From Vreelandella sedimenti (GTDB taxonomy: Bacteria; Pseudomonadota; Gammaproteobacteria; Pseudomonadales; Halomonadaceae): DNA of 64,000 nt. This document shows, in pieces, positions 45,607 to 55,499 of the stretch (position 1 is its first letter; each line of letters starts with the position of its first letter). The stretch lies in assembly GCF_013416325.1 (NCBI RefSeq), contig NZ_JACCGK010000013.1, forward strand, positions 1 to 64,000, read 5' to 3'. A program made the position numbers and the translations under genes. The notes beneath the pieces are model-generated. The model was not told the DNA's origin, ran no database searches, and saw nothing but the letters and a program-made list of their open reading frames with translations.

Positions 45607-46662
45607 ATGACACACGATCGCAGAGTATGGCCACTTCTGATCGTCGGCACGCTGATCGCCGGAGTCGTCGCTGTTCAGGGACACGCGGACGTTTCCAGTT
45701 CCGCTGATTGGGCAGTCGAGGTCGTCTCAAACGAGCTCGATTACCCATGGGACCTCGACCGCGCCGGCGACCTGATCGTGCTGACCGAAAAGGCCGGCTC
45801 CATCGTCATGGTCGAAAACGGTGAGATACGCCGATATGCACTTCAGACGACGGATCCGCTCCGAACAGAGGGCGGAGCCGGCTTGCTCGGCTTGACGCTA
45901 GCACCTGACTTCGCGGAAAGCGGGCGCGCATTCTTCTATCAGTCCTATACATCCGGTTCAGAACCGGCCAACAAGGTCATTGAAGCTCGGTTCGGCGGCG
46001 AGGCTTGGCGCGAAACCCGGGGCCTTCTCGAGGGCATCCCGGGTCATCGCCTCTACAACGGCGGGAGGATCGCCATCGGTCCCGACGGGCATCTTTACGT
46101 CACGACGGGCTGGACCGAGGATTGGGAACGCCCGCAGGACCTCGGAAGCCTGGCGGGCAAGGTCCTGCGCATGACACTGGATGGGCAGGTACCGCCAGAT
46201 AATCCCTTCCCCGATTCCTATGTCTACTCTTACGGTCACCGGAACCCGCAGGGGCTCGCCTGGAACGAATCAGGGGATCTTTTCGTCGCCGAACATGGAC
46301 AGTCGGCATTGGACGAAATCAACCTCGTCCGTCCCGGATTGAACTATGGTTGGCCCGTGATCTCCGGCAATGAGGAGCGCGAGGGAATGGAAACGCCCCT
46401 CATTCATTCGGGGCCCGAGACCTGGGCTCCGTCGGGTATCGCATTCGCGGGAAATGAACTCCTCGTCGCGGCGCTTCAAGATCGCGGGCTCTACGTCTTC
46501 GATGAGGCGCAGGGCGCCCTGGAGCTCGGTTTCACATCCGACGAGCGGTACCGAGGGGTATTGCCGGTCGGCGAGGACCTGTACGTTATCACGACGAACA
46601 GGTCCCCAAGAGGGGAGGGTCCTTCGAGTGACCGTTTGATCAGGCTTTCCCCCGGAAGTTAG
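45607..46662 (+). CDS. PQQ-dependent sugar dehydrogenase family protein (exported)
   Basis: A 351-aa beta-propeller protein of the soluble aldose dehydrogenase (GSDH/Asd) family. Signal-like N terminus, then LDYPWDLDRAGDLIVLTEKAG, GGAGLLGLTLAPDF, the GGRIAIGPDGHLYVTTG calcium/PQQ region, YGHRNPQGLAWN and EHGQSALDEINLVRPGLNYGWP. It would oxidise sugars or other aldehydes in the periplasm with PQQ. It starts 30 bases after the reductase stop with GAGGAG upstream and is part of the same operon. Confidence 0.88.
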   Translation: MTHDRRVWPLLIVGTLIAGVVAVQGHADVSSSADWAVEVVSNELDYPWDLDRAGDLIVLTEKAGSIVMVENGEIRRYALQTTDPLRTEGGAGLLGLTLAPDFAESGRAFFYQSYTSGSEPANKVIEARFGGEAWRETRGLLEGIPGHRLYNGGRIAIGPDGHLYVTTGWTEDWERPQDLGSLAGKVLRMTLDGQVPPDNPFPDSYVYSYGHRNPQGLAWNESGDLFVAEHGQSALDEINLVRPGLNYGWPVISGNEEREGMETPLIHSGPETWAPSGIAFAGNELLVAALQDRGLYVFDEAQGALELGFTSDERYRGVLPVGEDLYVITTNRSPRGEGPSSDRLIRLSPGS

Positions 46663-46907
46663 TTCATCATCAGTAGGGTATCCGGATTATCTGGTTGATG
46701 CCTGGCTCAGCCCACTCATTTGCTAGTAATCGGTTAGCCACTCCTCCGAGCCAGTAACACTGAAAACAAGCAGCAGTAATTTAGGTGTGGCCGCCAAATA
46801 AGTAAGACGTTGCTGTCATCTTGGTGAGGCGTGGCCGCTGCATTAACTACCGCTGGCTACTTGCGATAACGTAGCGCATTGACCAGCAGAACCATGGCTC
46901 GCGATGA

Positions 46908-47048
<141 letters not shown>

Positions 47049-47120
47049 CGTCCTGAAGCCGGACCATCTCTATCGCCCCATCGTTATCCAAAATTTTTAT
47101 CCAGAAAAGGAAATGACATC

Positions 47121-47885
47121 ATGAAAATCTCCTTCGAGAACCAAGTGGCACTCGTGACGGGCGCGGCGTCGGGCATTGGCCTGGCAACCGCCAAGTCCTT
47201 CGCTAAAGCAGGCGCGTCCGTTGCGCTGGCGGACGTGAACGGTGACGGCGCACGCGCTGCCGCTGATAAAATGGTGGCGGCTGGATACAAGGCCATCGGC
47301 ATTCGCTGCGACGCGGCCGACCTGAACGAAGTCGAGGCGATGGTCAAGGAAACCGTCTCCACGTTCGGTCGCCTGGACGTGGCATTCAACAACGCAGGTA
47401 TTCAGAACGCGCTCGCGGAAACCGCCGACGCCACGCCCGAGGACTTCGACCGGGTGAACTCGGTCAACCTGCGGGGCATTTGGGCCTGCATGAAGTACGA
47501 ATTGCAGCACATGCGGCAGCAGGGAAGCGGCGCCATCGTCAACTGCTCCTCCCTAGGAGGCCTGGTCGGCGGCGCCGAGCGCGGCACCTACCATGCCGCC
47601 AAGCATGGCGTTCTTGGCCTGACCAAAAGCGCGGCTCTGGAATACGCCACGCGGAACATCCGGGTCAATGCCGTGTGCCCCGGGCTGATCTGGACCCCGA
47701 TGGCAGACCAGATGGTCGCCGCCGGCCAGAAGGAGGCACTGGACGCCATGCTCCCTGGCATCCCCATGCGTCGGCATGGCCGCGCCGACGAGATTGCTGA
47801 CGTCGTGCTGTGGCTGTGCAGTTCGGCTTCCAGCTATGTGACCGGGCAATCCATCTCGGTGGATGGCGGACTCATCATGCGCTGA
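47121..47885 (+). CDS. Short-chain dehydrogenase/reductase
   Basis: A 254-aa classical SDR. NAD(P) motif TGAASGIG at about 14-21, NNAG at about 90, catalytic Ser in NCSSLGG, YHAAK with catalytic Tyr and Lys at about 155-159, and VCPGLIWTPM. The C-terminal SYVTGQSISVDGGL is typical of the glucose 1-dehydrogenase-like group. Asp after the second strand (ALADVNGDG) suggests NAD preference. AAGGAA precedes the ATG. The substrate is unknown; it may share the redox block with the genes upstream. Confidence 0.92.
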   Translation: MKISFENQVALVTGAASGIGLATAKSFAKAGASVALADVNGDGARAAADKMVAAGYKAIGIRCDAADLNEVEAMVKETVSTFGRLDVAFNNAGIQNALAETADATPEDFDRVNSVNLRGIWACMKYELQHMRQQGSGAIVNCSSLGGLVGGAERGTYHAAKHGVLGLTKSAALEYATRNIRVNAVCPGLIWTPMADQMVAAGQKEALDAMLPGIPMRRHGRADEIADVVLWLCSSASSYVTGQSISVDGGLIMR

Positions 47886-47993
47886 TCGTGTCTCCGTGGA
47901 CGAACGTTTTTGCCACACCGCGAACGTTCGTCAAGGACCCTGCAGAATTCTTAGCGTACGATTTTTTCCGTTTCGTGAGTTAGCCCCTATAAC

Positions 47994-48446
47994 TCAAGGG
48001 TCGATCTCATCTGATTTATCCACGTAAGCTCTGACAAGGTGTGCCGCCAATAAACTCTCGACAGGTATCGGAGAAGTGGTTTCTATATACCGAACCAAGT
48101 TGATGATGGTTGAAATATTTCCATCCAACTTGCGCTTCAAAGTGCTAATTTCCGTCTGAGCCTCCTCATAGCGCTGTTTATAACCAGACCGAGTTCGGGC
48201 ACTCCTGGAGTTTTCTTTCTCAATGCAAGTTTTAAAGCCTGCGCGCTCCATCTGAAGGTTGGCATAACGATCAATCAACTGTCTTCGACTACTCAGCGAG
48301 CTAAGCTTGCCCTTAATTGTTCCCTTTGTGATCAACCTCCTGTGAAGGGCCACAGGTGTAATCGGTGACTCGTCATAGCCGGATGCAAGCATCAGCATCA
48401 ACTCTCGCTCAATAGCCTGAGTAAGCTTTTCACCTTGGAGTGACAT
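47994..48446 (-). CDS. Small coiled-coil partner of the integrase at 48706
   Basis: A 150-aa protein. The N-terminal part (ITPVALHRRLITKGTIKGKL, SSLSSRRQLIDRY) looks like a helix-turn-helix, followed by a coiled coil (YEEAQTEISTLKRKLDGNIS). This layout recalls the TnpC-type accessory proteins of Tn554 elements. ATG 48446 has GAGGGA upstream and overlaps the preceding small gene by 17 bases. Third gene of an integrase-led operon. Function is inferred from context only. Confidence 0.55.
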   Translation of the reverse strand: MSLQGEKLTQAIERELMLMLASGYDESPITPVALHRRLITKGTIKGKLSSLSSRRQLIDRYANLQMERAGFKTCIEKENSRSARTRSGYKQRYEEAQTEISTLKRKLDGNISTIINLVRYIETTSPIPVESLLAAHLVRAYVDKSDEIDP

Positions 48447-48663
48447 TGCTTTTCCCTCGATACTGTTCAGAGTCGGGCAGGGCAGCGGCAAAACGGTCTG
48501 CCAGCGTTTCGACTCTTGTGACGTTATGCAGAAGGCCAGCAGGGAAGACCTGTAGTACCTGATTTTTACGACGGGCCTCTCTTGCACGATCAACTGTTAT
48601 TTTCATCTGCTCGGTCATCTCGTGGCTTTCTTTCAGTGCCTCTTCATATCCCAGCGCCCCCAA
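48430..48663 (-). CDS. Small protein between integrase and coiled-coil protein
   Basis: A 77-aa protein (GALGYEEALKESHEMTEQMK, then DRAREARRKNQVLQVFPAG). Basic and mostly helical, no recognised family. The TTG at 48663 lacks a good ribosome site; an internal ATG at 48618 would give 62 residues. It sits 42 bases after the integrase stop and overlaps the next gene. Probably part of the same recombination module. Confidence 0.45.
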   Translation of the reverse strand: MGALGYEEALKESHEMTEQMKITVDRAREARRKNQVLQVFPAGLLHNVTRVETLADRFAAALPDSEQYRGKSNVTPR

Positions 48664-48705
48664 CCAACTCTGATGAGTGATTCGTTCCCTCGAGTTCCAA
48701 TGGCT

Positions 48706-50121
48706 TCACGGTTGGCCACCTTCCTGCTGTTTAGGTTTTGATTGTTTGTGCAGACGACGCTGGGCGCTTATACGTCGAACATTGGCTGCGTTTGCACTTT
48801 TAGCTATGTACCGCGATGCATATTTTTGCGGCATTGGACTAGTGTCACTCCAGCCGCCAAGCTGCCGAAGCCGATCTTTTGCTGCTTCAAAATCACAGCC
48901 GTCTCTTTCTACCAGCGCCTCAAAAGTGTCTGTTGCCCAGGTAAACCGAAGCATATGTGCATTCAGCGTAGTCAACGTGCCACCCAAATTGACACAACAA
49001 AGAGCTGGAAAATGTTGATCTAGTGCGGCGTAGAGAGCATCGAACACGTTCTGCGCAGCACGCATGGACAATGGGGCGTGATTCTTCCGGGTATTGACCA
49101 ATAAAAATGGGTGAGGGGGGTTACCTCTGAGATGATCGACGTAAAGCTCCCATAGCTTTACGTCCTCCGGTGCCAGTTCGATCAACCGCTCTGACCAGGC
49201 ATTCTTGAGCTTCGGCGGCGCTTGCCGCGGATCTCCGGAGCCTTCAGAAGTAGTGATGGCCAAGGCGTTGCCAGCCCCAGACGCGTAAGGAACGAGGCTT
49301 TTTGTCTGTAATAACAATAACTCGCCCAGCCGCAGCCCATAGTTAAAGAGAATCCGGATCATAAGATGATTACGGATCTGCACGGCAGCCACCTGGGATT
49401 GGTCAACATGTCGTTGCCAGGGATTTAATGGATTGGTTTGCTTTGAGGTGGAGGGTCGCGCGCACACAGTAATCGCTTGAGTTTCCGCCGGCGTCAAACT
49501 TCTCTCTCGAACCACCAAATGACCTTGTGAGACTTGAGAAAACGTCGTGCGCTTTCGAATGTTGAGTCGGCCGCATACGTCACGGCGAGCAGCCTGAAGA
49601 CGGAAGCGGTAACTGTCGAAAGTGGTTCTCTGTTCTTTCGAGGTCAGCTGTGTATAGCGACCTGAAACATACCGCCTCGCCAGAAACAGCAAAAACTGTG
49701 TCAGACACCCAAGGCGTACATCGTGGGTCGCATTCGCAATAACAGGCTTGAAACCAGGATCATCATTGGCATCAATGCTTTTTTGTCCGGAATCGATGTA
49801 GACGCAGAAACCGGTGTAATCGACCATGGCGGCGTCCAGAGCATTCAGTGGAGCGAGTGTTCGAAACCCATGCTGATCGGTTTCAAACAGCATCTCATCA
49901 AAAGATCGATGATGTTTGCATTGCCAATAGTTGTACCACTGACAAATCGAGACCATGTGCTGCTGAACGGTATTGATTGCTTTAGAGAGCCCCCAGGACT
50001 GCATATACAGAAGAGGCAATAAAGCTGGCAAGTCGGTGACATCATCAATGACGACGACTGAGAGCTGACCATGATAGGAAAACCTTTTCAGACGGAACCG
50101 TTCCTTGGCACTCATTCCCAT
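48706..50121 (-). CDS. Tyrosine-type site-specific integrase
   Basis: A 471-aa recombinase. Catalytic pattern: ILFNYGLRLGELLLL (Arg), HMLRFTWAT (HxxR), LGGWSDTSPMPQKYASRYI (Trp at the second-His position and Tyr nucleophile region). The N-terminal core-binding part (INTVQQHMVSICQWYNYW) is typical. It resembles integrases of multi-gene elements rather than lambda-type integrases. It leads an operon with two small genes, forming a third recombinase module in this window. No recognisable attachment repeat was found. Confidence 0.85.
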   Translation of the reverse strand: MGMSAKERFRLKRFSYHGQLSVVVIDDVTDLPALLPLLYMQSWGLSKAINTVQQHMVSICQWYNYWQCKHHRSFDEMLFETDQHGFRTLAPLNALDAAMVDYTGFCVYIDSGQKSIDANDDPGFKPVIANATHDVRLGCLTQFLLFLARRYVSGRYTQLTSKEQRTTFDSYRFRLQAARRDVCGRLNIRKRTTFSQVSQGHLVVRERSLTPAETQAITVCARPSTSKQTNPLNPWQRHVDQSQVAAVQIRNHLMIRILFNYGLRLGELLLLQTKSLVPYASGAGNALAITTSEGSGDPRQAPPKLKNAWSERLIELAPEDVKLWELYVDHLRGNPPHPFLLVNTRKNHAPLSMRAAQNVFDALYAALDQHFPALCCVNLGGTLTTLNAHMLRFTWATDTFEALVERDGCDFEAAKDRLRQLGGWSDTSPMPQKYASRYIAKSANAANVRRISAQRRLHKQSKPKQQEGGQP

Positions 50122-50688
50122 GCTCCCAGTAGGTGGTTATGAACCAACTATAAAACGGCATGTAAGAAAAAGAGACTAAATTTTGGAATTTTTGGTGGGA
50201 GGGCTCAAACAAAGGGCTTGGTCAGTACTAATCCAAATCTCATGAACCAAAATGAACAGTGCACCTGGTTTAACATAATCACTAATCCTTGAAAATTGCG
50301 AATAAGCTTGAAAGAAACTATCGTAAATAATTATTTTCAATAGATTGCAAGATTTTTCTTCAGAAATATGAACACTCATATTACAAGCTCTATCAGAAAA
50401 ATGCGCATTTGCCTTACAAATCCAGCCTAGCACAGAATAGTTAATTATACTGAGTATCGTAAGCTTAGATAATCAATTACCAACCTGCCAGACGAGTAGT
50501 ATCTACTATGGGTAAGAAGTCCTACCCGAGCACCTGGAATTGCCCAAACCCCAGAGCATGGCGGTCTAATGATCAAATCCAACAGTGAATCAGGATACTA
50601 AAAAATTCTCAAAAATGTTATAAGAGCACTTAAGCAATAAAATCAATACTTTACTCAATTATAACATGATACATACTGAGGTAATGAT
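50122..50688. other. AT-rich intergenic region before the orphan TRAP binding protein
   Basis: About 570 bases. An 85-codon minus-strand frame (50176-50433) has no ribosome site or family match and is not annotated. The region probably contains the end of the integrase element and the promoter of the gene at 50689. Confidence 0.4.
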
Positions 50689-51684
50689 ATGAAAACATTT
50701 GCACGTAGCACGCTGGCACTGGGCATCTCACTGGCGCTGGTAAGCGCCGCGAACGCCGCTGATTTTGCTGATATGGATCCCGTTACCCTGCGCCTGGCCC
50801 ACGTGGTCAATGAGCAGGATGGTTTCCACATTGCCGCCACCAAATTTGAAGAGCTGGTAGAAGAGCGCACCGACGGCAAGGTGGATATCGAGATCTACCC
50901 CAACGCCACCTTGGGTGACGAACGCACGTTGCTGGAAGGCATGCAGATCGGCACTGTAGATATGGGCGTGATTACCAACGGACCGGTGGCCAACTTTGTC
51001 GAAGAGATGGCGGTATTCGAACTGCCTTTCCTGTTCCCCTCCCCGGAAGCCGCTTACGAAGTGCTCGATGGCCCGATTGGCCAGGAGCTGCTCAATAAGC
51101 TTTCTGAGGTGAACCTAAAAGGCATGGCCTACGCCGAACGCGGTTTCCGCAACCTGACCAACAGCGAGCGTGCCGTAAACTCGCCGGAAGATCTGGACGG
51201 ACTGCGCATCCGCGTGATGGAAAACCCGGTGTACACCGACACCTTCCGCGAGCTGGGCGCCAACGCGATTCCCATGGCGTGGACAGAAGCGCTCACCGCC
51301 ATGCAGCAAGGCACTATCGACGGTCAGGAGAACCCGGTGAACGTGATTCACTCGTTCAACCTGGATGAAACCCAGAACTACATGACCCTCTCCCGCCACA
51401 CCTATGCGCCGGCGATTTTTGTGATGGGTATGCCCGCCTGGAACCAACTGCCTGAAAACGCCCAAGAGGTACTGCTCGCGGCAGCACAGGAAGCCGCGGA
51501 GCATGAGCGCCAGGTAAACGCAGAAATGGAAAGCGAACAGCTGCAGGCCCTACGCGATGCAGGCATGGAGATAAACGACGATCCAGATATGGAGGCCTTC
51601 CAAGCCGCCGTCGCGCCGGTGTATGAGAAGTACGGCGAACAGTTCGGTGATTACCTGCCGCGCATCCAGGAGGCGCTCAAGTAA
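50689..51684 (+). CDS. TRAP transporter substrate-binding protein, orphan (DctP family)
   Basis: A 331-aa periplasmic receptor with a signal peptide ending SAANAA. Family motifs: NATLGDERTLLEGMQIGTVDM, LRIRVMENPVYTDTF with the conserved carboxylate-binding Arg, and MAWTEALTAMQQGTIDGQENP. It lacks adjacent permease genes. The protein at 54462 is a close paralogue (roughly two thirds identical by eye), and that copy has permeases, so the orphan may share them. GAGG precedes the ATG. Confidence 0.92.
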   Translation: MKTFARSTLALGISLALVSAANAADFADMDPVTLRLAHVVNEQDGFHIAATKFEELVEERTDGKVDIEIYPNATLGDERTLLEGMQIGTVDMGVITNGPVANFVEEMAVFELPFLFPSPEAAYEVLDGPIGQELLNKLSEVNLKGMAYAERGFRNLTNSERAVNSPEDLDGLRIRVMENPVYTDTFRELGANAIPMAWTEALTAMQQGTIDGQENPVNVIHSFNLDETQNYMTLSRHTYAPAIFVMGMPAWNQLPENAQEVLLAAAQEAAEHERQVNAEMESEQLQALRDAGMEINDDPDMEAFQAAVAPVYEKYGEQFGDYLPRIQEALK

Positions 51685-51743
51685 CTCGCTTCCCGTCGAG
51701 GCAAGCCCGACATTAGATACAGTGCTTTTACAGCAGTGGCTGA

Positions 51744-51771
51744 GGGCTGTTCCCGCGCCGGAACGGCCCTT
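51744..51771 (+). terminator. Hairpin after orphan binding protein
   Basis: GGGCTGTTCC and GGAACGGCCC pair (one G-U) around CGCGCC, followed by only TTCC. A weak terminator or processing hairpin before the LysR gene. Confidence 0.45.
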
Positions 51772-51791
51772 CCAACCAAGAGACACGCCTG

Positions 51792-52757
51792 ATGGCTGAC
51801 ACCACCAATACGAAGCTGGCGAACAGGCTCAATAAGATAAATCTCAATTTACTATTGGTTTTTCACACGCTGTATTGGAAAAGGAGTTTGACGCTCACCG
51901 CACAAGCGCTCTGCCTGACGCAACCGGCTGTCAGCCATTCGCTAAAAAAACTCCGCCTGTTAATGGACGACCCGCTTTTCATCAAGACGTTGGACGGCAT
52001 GCAACCGACTCCGCTTGCCCGGCAGATGGATGCCGCCGTAGCCAAAGGGCTGTTCTACCTCGATCAGGCAGTCCACAGCAATAACGAGTTTTCGCCCGCC
52101 ACTTCAAAGCGGGAGTTTCGGGTCAGTTTGGTGGACTATGTCAGCCAACAGCTACAACCCAAGCTTATTCAGCACTGTTTAGAACACGCGCCAGACTTGT
52201 GTTTCAACATGCTCTCCACGCGTATCGCAAGTGCAGAGGGTGCCCAACAAGTCCTTCAAGAGCACGATATTGACCTGGCGGTGGTGCAGTTCGAAACCTT
52301 GCCGCTCACCTCTCATCATGAGTACCTGTTTGACGATGTGATTGGCTGTGTGGGTGATGCGGCATTTCATGGTGAGAACAGCGCCATTACCCTTGAGGCT
52401 TTTTTAAACTCCCCCCAGGTCGCTTTGTCGCATCGTGAAGACAGCCCGCTGTTAATCAATGAAAAACTGCGGGAGCTGGGGGTAGAGCGGAAAATCGTCG
52501 CCAAGACGCCCTACATCAATCCCCTGCAGGAAATATTGGTGTCCACAGCGCTGCTTTGTGTGGTGACAGAGAGCGCGGCCAGGGTCATTTGCCGCAACAA
52601 CACCTTGAAGTTCTTCGCTCTACCCCTGGACGTACCGGCGTTCAAAGTCTGCCTGTGCTGGGATGAAAGAAAGGATCACGATCCTGGCATACACTGGTTA
52701 CGGCAGTTAACCCGGGAGCTGATGACACCAGCCCCCTCAACCCTGGGCAACCCTTAA
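51792..52757 (+). CDS. LysR family transcriptional regulator
   Basis: A 321-aa regulator with LysR helix-turn-helix LNLLLVFHTLYWKRSLTLTA, AVSHSLKKLRLLMDDPLF and the effector domain from about residue 95. The layout (short leader, LTAQALCLTQPAVSH) fits the NodD/SyrM-like branch. It follows the orphan TRAP binding protein by 107 bases and converges on the FAD oxidase gene, so it probably regulates the TRAP/oxidase set for a 2-hydroxy acid. The ligand is unknown. Confidence 0.9.
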   Translation: MADTTNTKLANRLNKINLNLLLVFHTLYWKRSLTLTAQALCLTQPAVSHSLKKLRLLMDDPLFIKTLDGMQPTPLARQMDAAVAKGLFYLDQAVHSNNEFSPATSKREFRVSLVDYVSQQLQPKLIQHCLEHAPDLCFNMLSTRIASAEGAQQVLQEHDIDLAVVQFETLPLTSHHEYLFDDVIGCVGDAAFHGENSAITLEAFLNSPQVALSHREDSPLLINEKLRELGVERKIVAKTPYINPLQEILVSTALLCVVTESAARVICRNNTLKFFALPLDVPAFKVCLCWDERKDHDPGIHWLRQLTRELMTPAPSTLGNP

Positions 52758-52771
52758 TCAAACCGCCAAAC

Positions 52772-54163
52772 TCAATCCACTGCCACGACCTTGCCTCGAT
52801 TCAACAGCAGCTTGGGATCCAGAGCGACTTTCATGCGCTTCATTAAAGCGATCTCCTCGCTGGAGCGGGAAATACTTAGGTAATCGCGTTTTTCGAGACC
52901 AATGCCGTGTTCGGCAGAGATCGAGCCGCCATACTCTTTCAGGGGCGAGTAAACCAACTGCTCAACTTGGCGGCGGCTTTGCGGGCTGTCGTCGCGCACC
53001 GTGATCATGATGTGCAGGTTGCCATCGCCAAGATGGCCGAACACTATCATTTTTCCTGTTTGGGGAAACTGCGCCTTGAGGTTTTTCTCCAAGGTATCGA
53101 CGTACGCGTCCATATGGGGAATCGGCAGGCTGATATCATAGGAGAACATCGGCTTCAGCTGGTGCACCAGCACTTCGATATCCTCTCGGATCGCCCAGAT
53201 GCCCTGGCGCTGGGCACCGGAACTGGCTAGCGCGGCATCGGTGATCAAGCCCTCTTCCATCGCCTTTTGCAGGATCTCTGAGAAATGCTCCGCGTCCTGG
53301 GTGTCATCTAGTCCCAGGGTTTCGATGATCGCGTAGAAAGGCGAATCGTCGGCCAACGGGGGCGCGTGCTTGCCGCTCTCGGTGGTCACCAGCTTGTAGT
53401 GGCTATTCCACAACGCCTCGAAGGCGCTAAGGCTATTGGCGAGCGCTTGGGAGACCCTACGTAACAGCTGGGTCAAGGCATCGAAGGAGGGCACCGCGAC
53501 CAGAGCGGTTTGCTCGCTGGGCATATGTGGCTGCAGCCGGAGCACTGCGCGGGTGACGATACCCAGCGTGCCTTCGCTACCGATAAATAGCTGTTTGAGG
53601 TCGTAGCCAGCGTTATTCTTGAGCATTTTGTTCAGCGAGCTAACCACGGTGCCGTCGCTAAGTACGGCTTCCAGCCCCAGCACTTGCTGGCGCATCATGC
53701 CGTAGCGAATGACCCGTATGCCGCCCGCATTGGTGGCGATATTACCGCCAATGGTGCACGAGCCCCGGGCGCCAAGGTCGAGCGGAAACTGCATATCGAT
53801 CTCCGCCGCGGCTTCCTGCACACGCTGGAGCGTCACTCCGGCCTGAACCTGAATCGTAGAGCCGACCAGGTCAACCTCTTCAATCTGGTTCATTAGTTCC
53901 AGAGAAACCACCAGCTCCTCGGGGCGGGCTTCACCCCCGTGCACAATGCCGGTCATGCCGCCATGGGTCACCACCAGCTGGTCGGCCTGATAGCATAAGG
54001 CCATGACTTTGCTAAGCTGTTCGGTGTTGCGGGGCCTTACAATGGCCTTGGCACGACAGGGCGCCCCGGTAAACCAGTCGACGCTACGCTGCGAGACATC
54101 TTCACCGAGCAGCACGCCTTCTGGGCCGACTACCGCTACTAGGTCGTTAAGCAACTTATCCAT
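52772..54163 (-). CDS. FAD-linked oxidase, GlcD/D-lactate dehydrogenase family
   Basis: A 463-aa flavoprotein. The N-terminal FAD_binding_4 domain shows VVTHGGMTGIVHGG and the phosphate-binding LDLGARGSCTIGGNIATNAGG. The C-terminal FAD-oxidase_C domain has GHLGDGNLHIMITV with metal-site His and SAEHGIGLEKRDYL. The family oxidises D-2-hydroxy acids such as D-lactate, glycolate or 2-hydroxyglutarate. Flanked by two homologous TRAP binding proteins, it is the likely catabolic enzyme for their substrate. It reads away from the TRAP operon at 54462, sharing a 298-bp promoter gap. Confidence 0.9.
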   Translation of the reverse strand: MDKLLNDLVAVVGPEGVLLGEDVSQRSVDWFTGAPCRAKAIVRPRNTEQLSKVMALCYQADQLVVTHGGMTGIVHGGEARPEELVVSLELMNQIEEVDLVGSTIQVQAGVTLQRVQEAAAEIDMQFPLDLGARGSCTIGGNIATNAGGIRVIRYGMMRQQVLGLEAVLSDGTVVSSLNKMLKNNAGYDLKQLFIGSEGTLGIVTRAVLRLQPHMPSEQTALVAVPSFDALTQLLRRVSQALANSLSAFEALWNSHYKLVTTESGKHAPPLADDSPFYAIIETLGLDDTQDAEHFSEILQKAMEEGLITDAALASSGAQRQGIWAIREDIEVLVHQLKPMFSYDISLPIPHMDAYVDTLEKNLKAQFPQTGKMIVFGHLGDGNLHIMITVRDDSPQSRRQVEQLVYSPLKEYGGSISAEHGIGLEKRDYLSISRSSEEIALMKRMKVALDPKLLLNRGKVVAVD

Positions 54164-54461
54164 TGGTTATTCCTGTTTTAGCTGGCGTTGCCATGGTTAG
54201 TAAGAACATGGTTAGCAAGAGCAAGGGCAGCAAGACTTAGCCACCGAGTAGGCCTTACAATTACCTTCCAAGGCATTTAATCAATCGTAATGCTTGCAGG
54301 CTAGCGCTAACCATCACCACTCTCAAGCCCTAGATCTATAAAGATTTTTTGGATTATTATCGCGAATAGTGGAATGAAAATAAGTAATTTGCCCTGTTAG
54401 TTCGATGTGATATAGATGAAGCCCAATAAGACAATAAGAACAGCCACCACTAGGAGATAAT

Positions 54462-55499
54462 GTGAATCACAACGCCCGCTTCACCGCTTACGCCGCATCC
54501 TGTTATACAAGTAAATTCAAACAGTTACACTTGACATTGCTATGCGCTGGCCTGCTTGGTTTACCGCTCATGGCCCACGCCGAGGAAATAACCCCTACCA
54601 ACCTGCGCTTAGCGACCGTGGTGAATACAGAAGATACTTACCATATCGCCGCCGAGCGCTTTCAGCAGTTAGTCAGCGAACAGACCGACGGCGCGGTCTC
54701 CGTTGAGATTTTCCCCAACGCCTCTCTGGGCGACGAGCGCACCATCCTGGAAGGTATGCAGATCGGCACCGTCGATATGGGCGTGATCACCAACGGGCCC
54801 GTGGCCAACTTCGTTGATGAGTTCTCGGTTTTTGAGCTGCCTTTCCTCTTCCCTACCGCTGAATCTGCCTACTCCGTGCTGGATGGTGAGATCGGCCAGG
54901 AAATACTGGGCAAATTAGAGGATGTGAACCTTAAAGGACTGGCATTTGCTGAGCGCGGTTTTCGCAATATCACCAATAGTCAGCACGCGATTAGTGCGCC
55001 CCAGGATCTCGAAGGCCTGACACTGCGCGTTATCGAGAACGAGGTCTATGTGGATACGTTCCGGGAACTCGGCGCCAATGCCGTGCCCATGGCGTGGACA
55101 GAAGCGCTGACCGCCCTACAACAAGGCACGATTGATGGCCAGGAAAACCCGGTTAACGCCATCCATGCCTTTAACCTGGCGGAGACCCAGGACTACCTCA
55201 CCATGACGCGGCATATCTATGCGCCAGCGATCTTCATTATGAGCTTACCCGCCTGGAATGGCCTTCAAGAGGAGGTGCAGGAGATCGTACTCGATGCCGC
55301 CAGCGAAGCTTCTACCTATGCCAGAGAACAAAATGCCATCATGGAAGCCGAGCAGTTAGCCGAATTGGCTGAGGCAGGCATGGAAATTAATGAGTCGCCC
55401 GATATCGCCGCATTTCAGGAAGCCGTTGCCCCGGTGTATGAGAAGTACGGTGATCAGTTCGGCGACTATCTGCAACGCATCCAGGAGGAAGTGAAGTAA
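54462..55499 (+). CDS. TRAP transporter substrate-binding protein (DctP family)
   Basis: A 345-aa periplasmic receptor with a long signal region (LTLLCAGLLGLPLMAHAEE). Motifs are nearly those of the orphan at 50689: NASLGDERTILEGMQIGTVDM, LTLRVIENEVYVDTF with the carboxylate-binding Arg, and ALTALQQGTIDGQENPVNAI. The small permease begins directly at its stop, giving a tight P-Q-M operon. It starts with GTG after TAGGAGA. Divergent from the FAD oxidase, suggesting transport of that enzyme's substrate. Confidence 0.93.
   Translation: MNHNARFTAYAASCYTSKFKQLHLTLLCAGLLGLPLMAHAEEITPTNLRLATVVNTEDTYHIAAERFQQLVSEQTDGAVSVEIFPNASLGDERTILEGMQIGTVDMGVITNGPVANFVDEFSVFELPFLFPTAESAYSVLDGEIGQEILGKLEDVNLKGLAFAERGFRNITNSQHAISAPQDLEGLTLRVIENEVYVDTFRELGANAVPMAWTEALTALQQGTIDGQENPVNAIHAFNLAETQDYLTMTRHIYAPAIFIMSLPAWNGLQEEVQEIVLDAASEASTYAREQNAIMEAEQLAELAEAGMEINESPDIAAFQEAVAPVYEKYGDQFGDYLQRIQEEVK

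Noticed and set aside
50176..50433. 85-codon minus-strand frame in the AT-rich gap
   Set aside because: No Shine-Dalgarno, no recognised family and no operon context.
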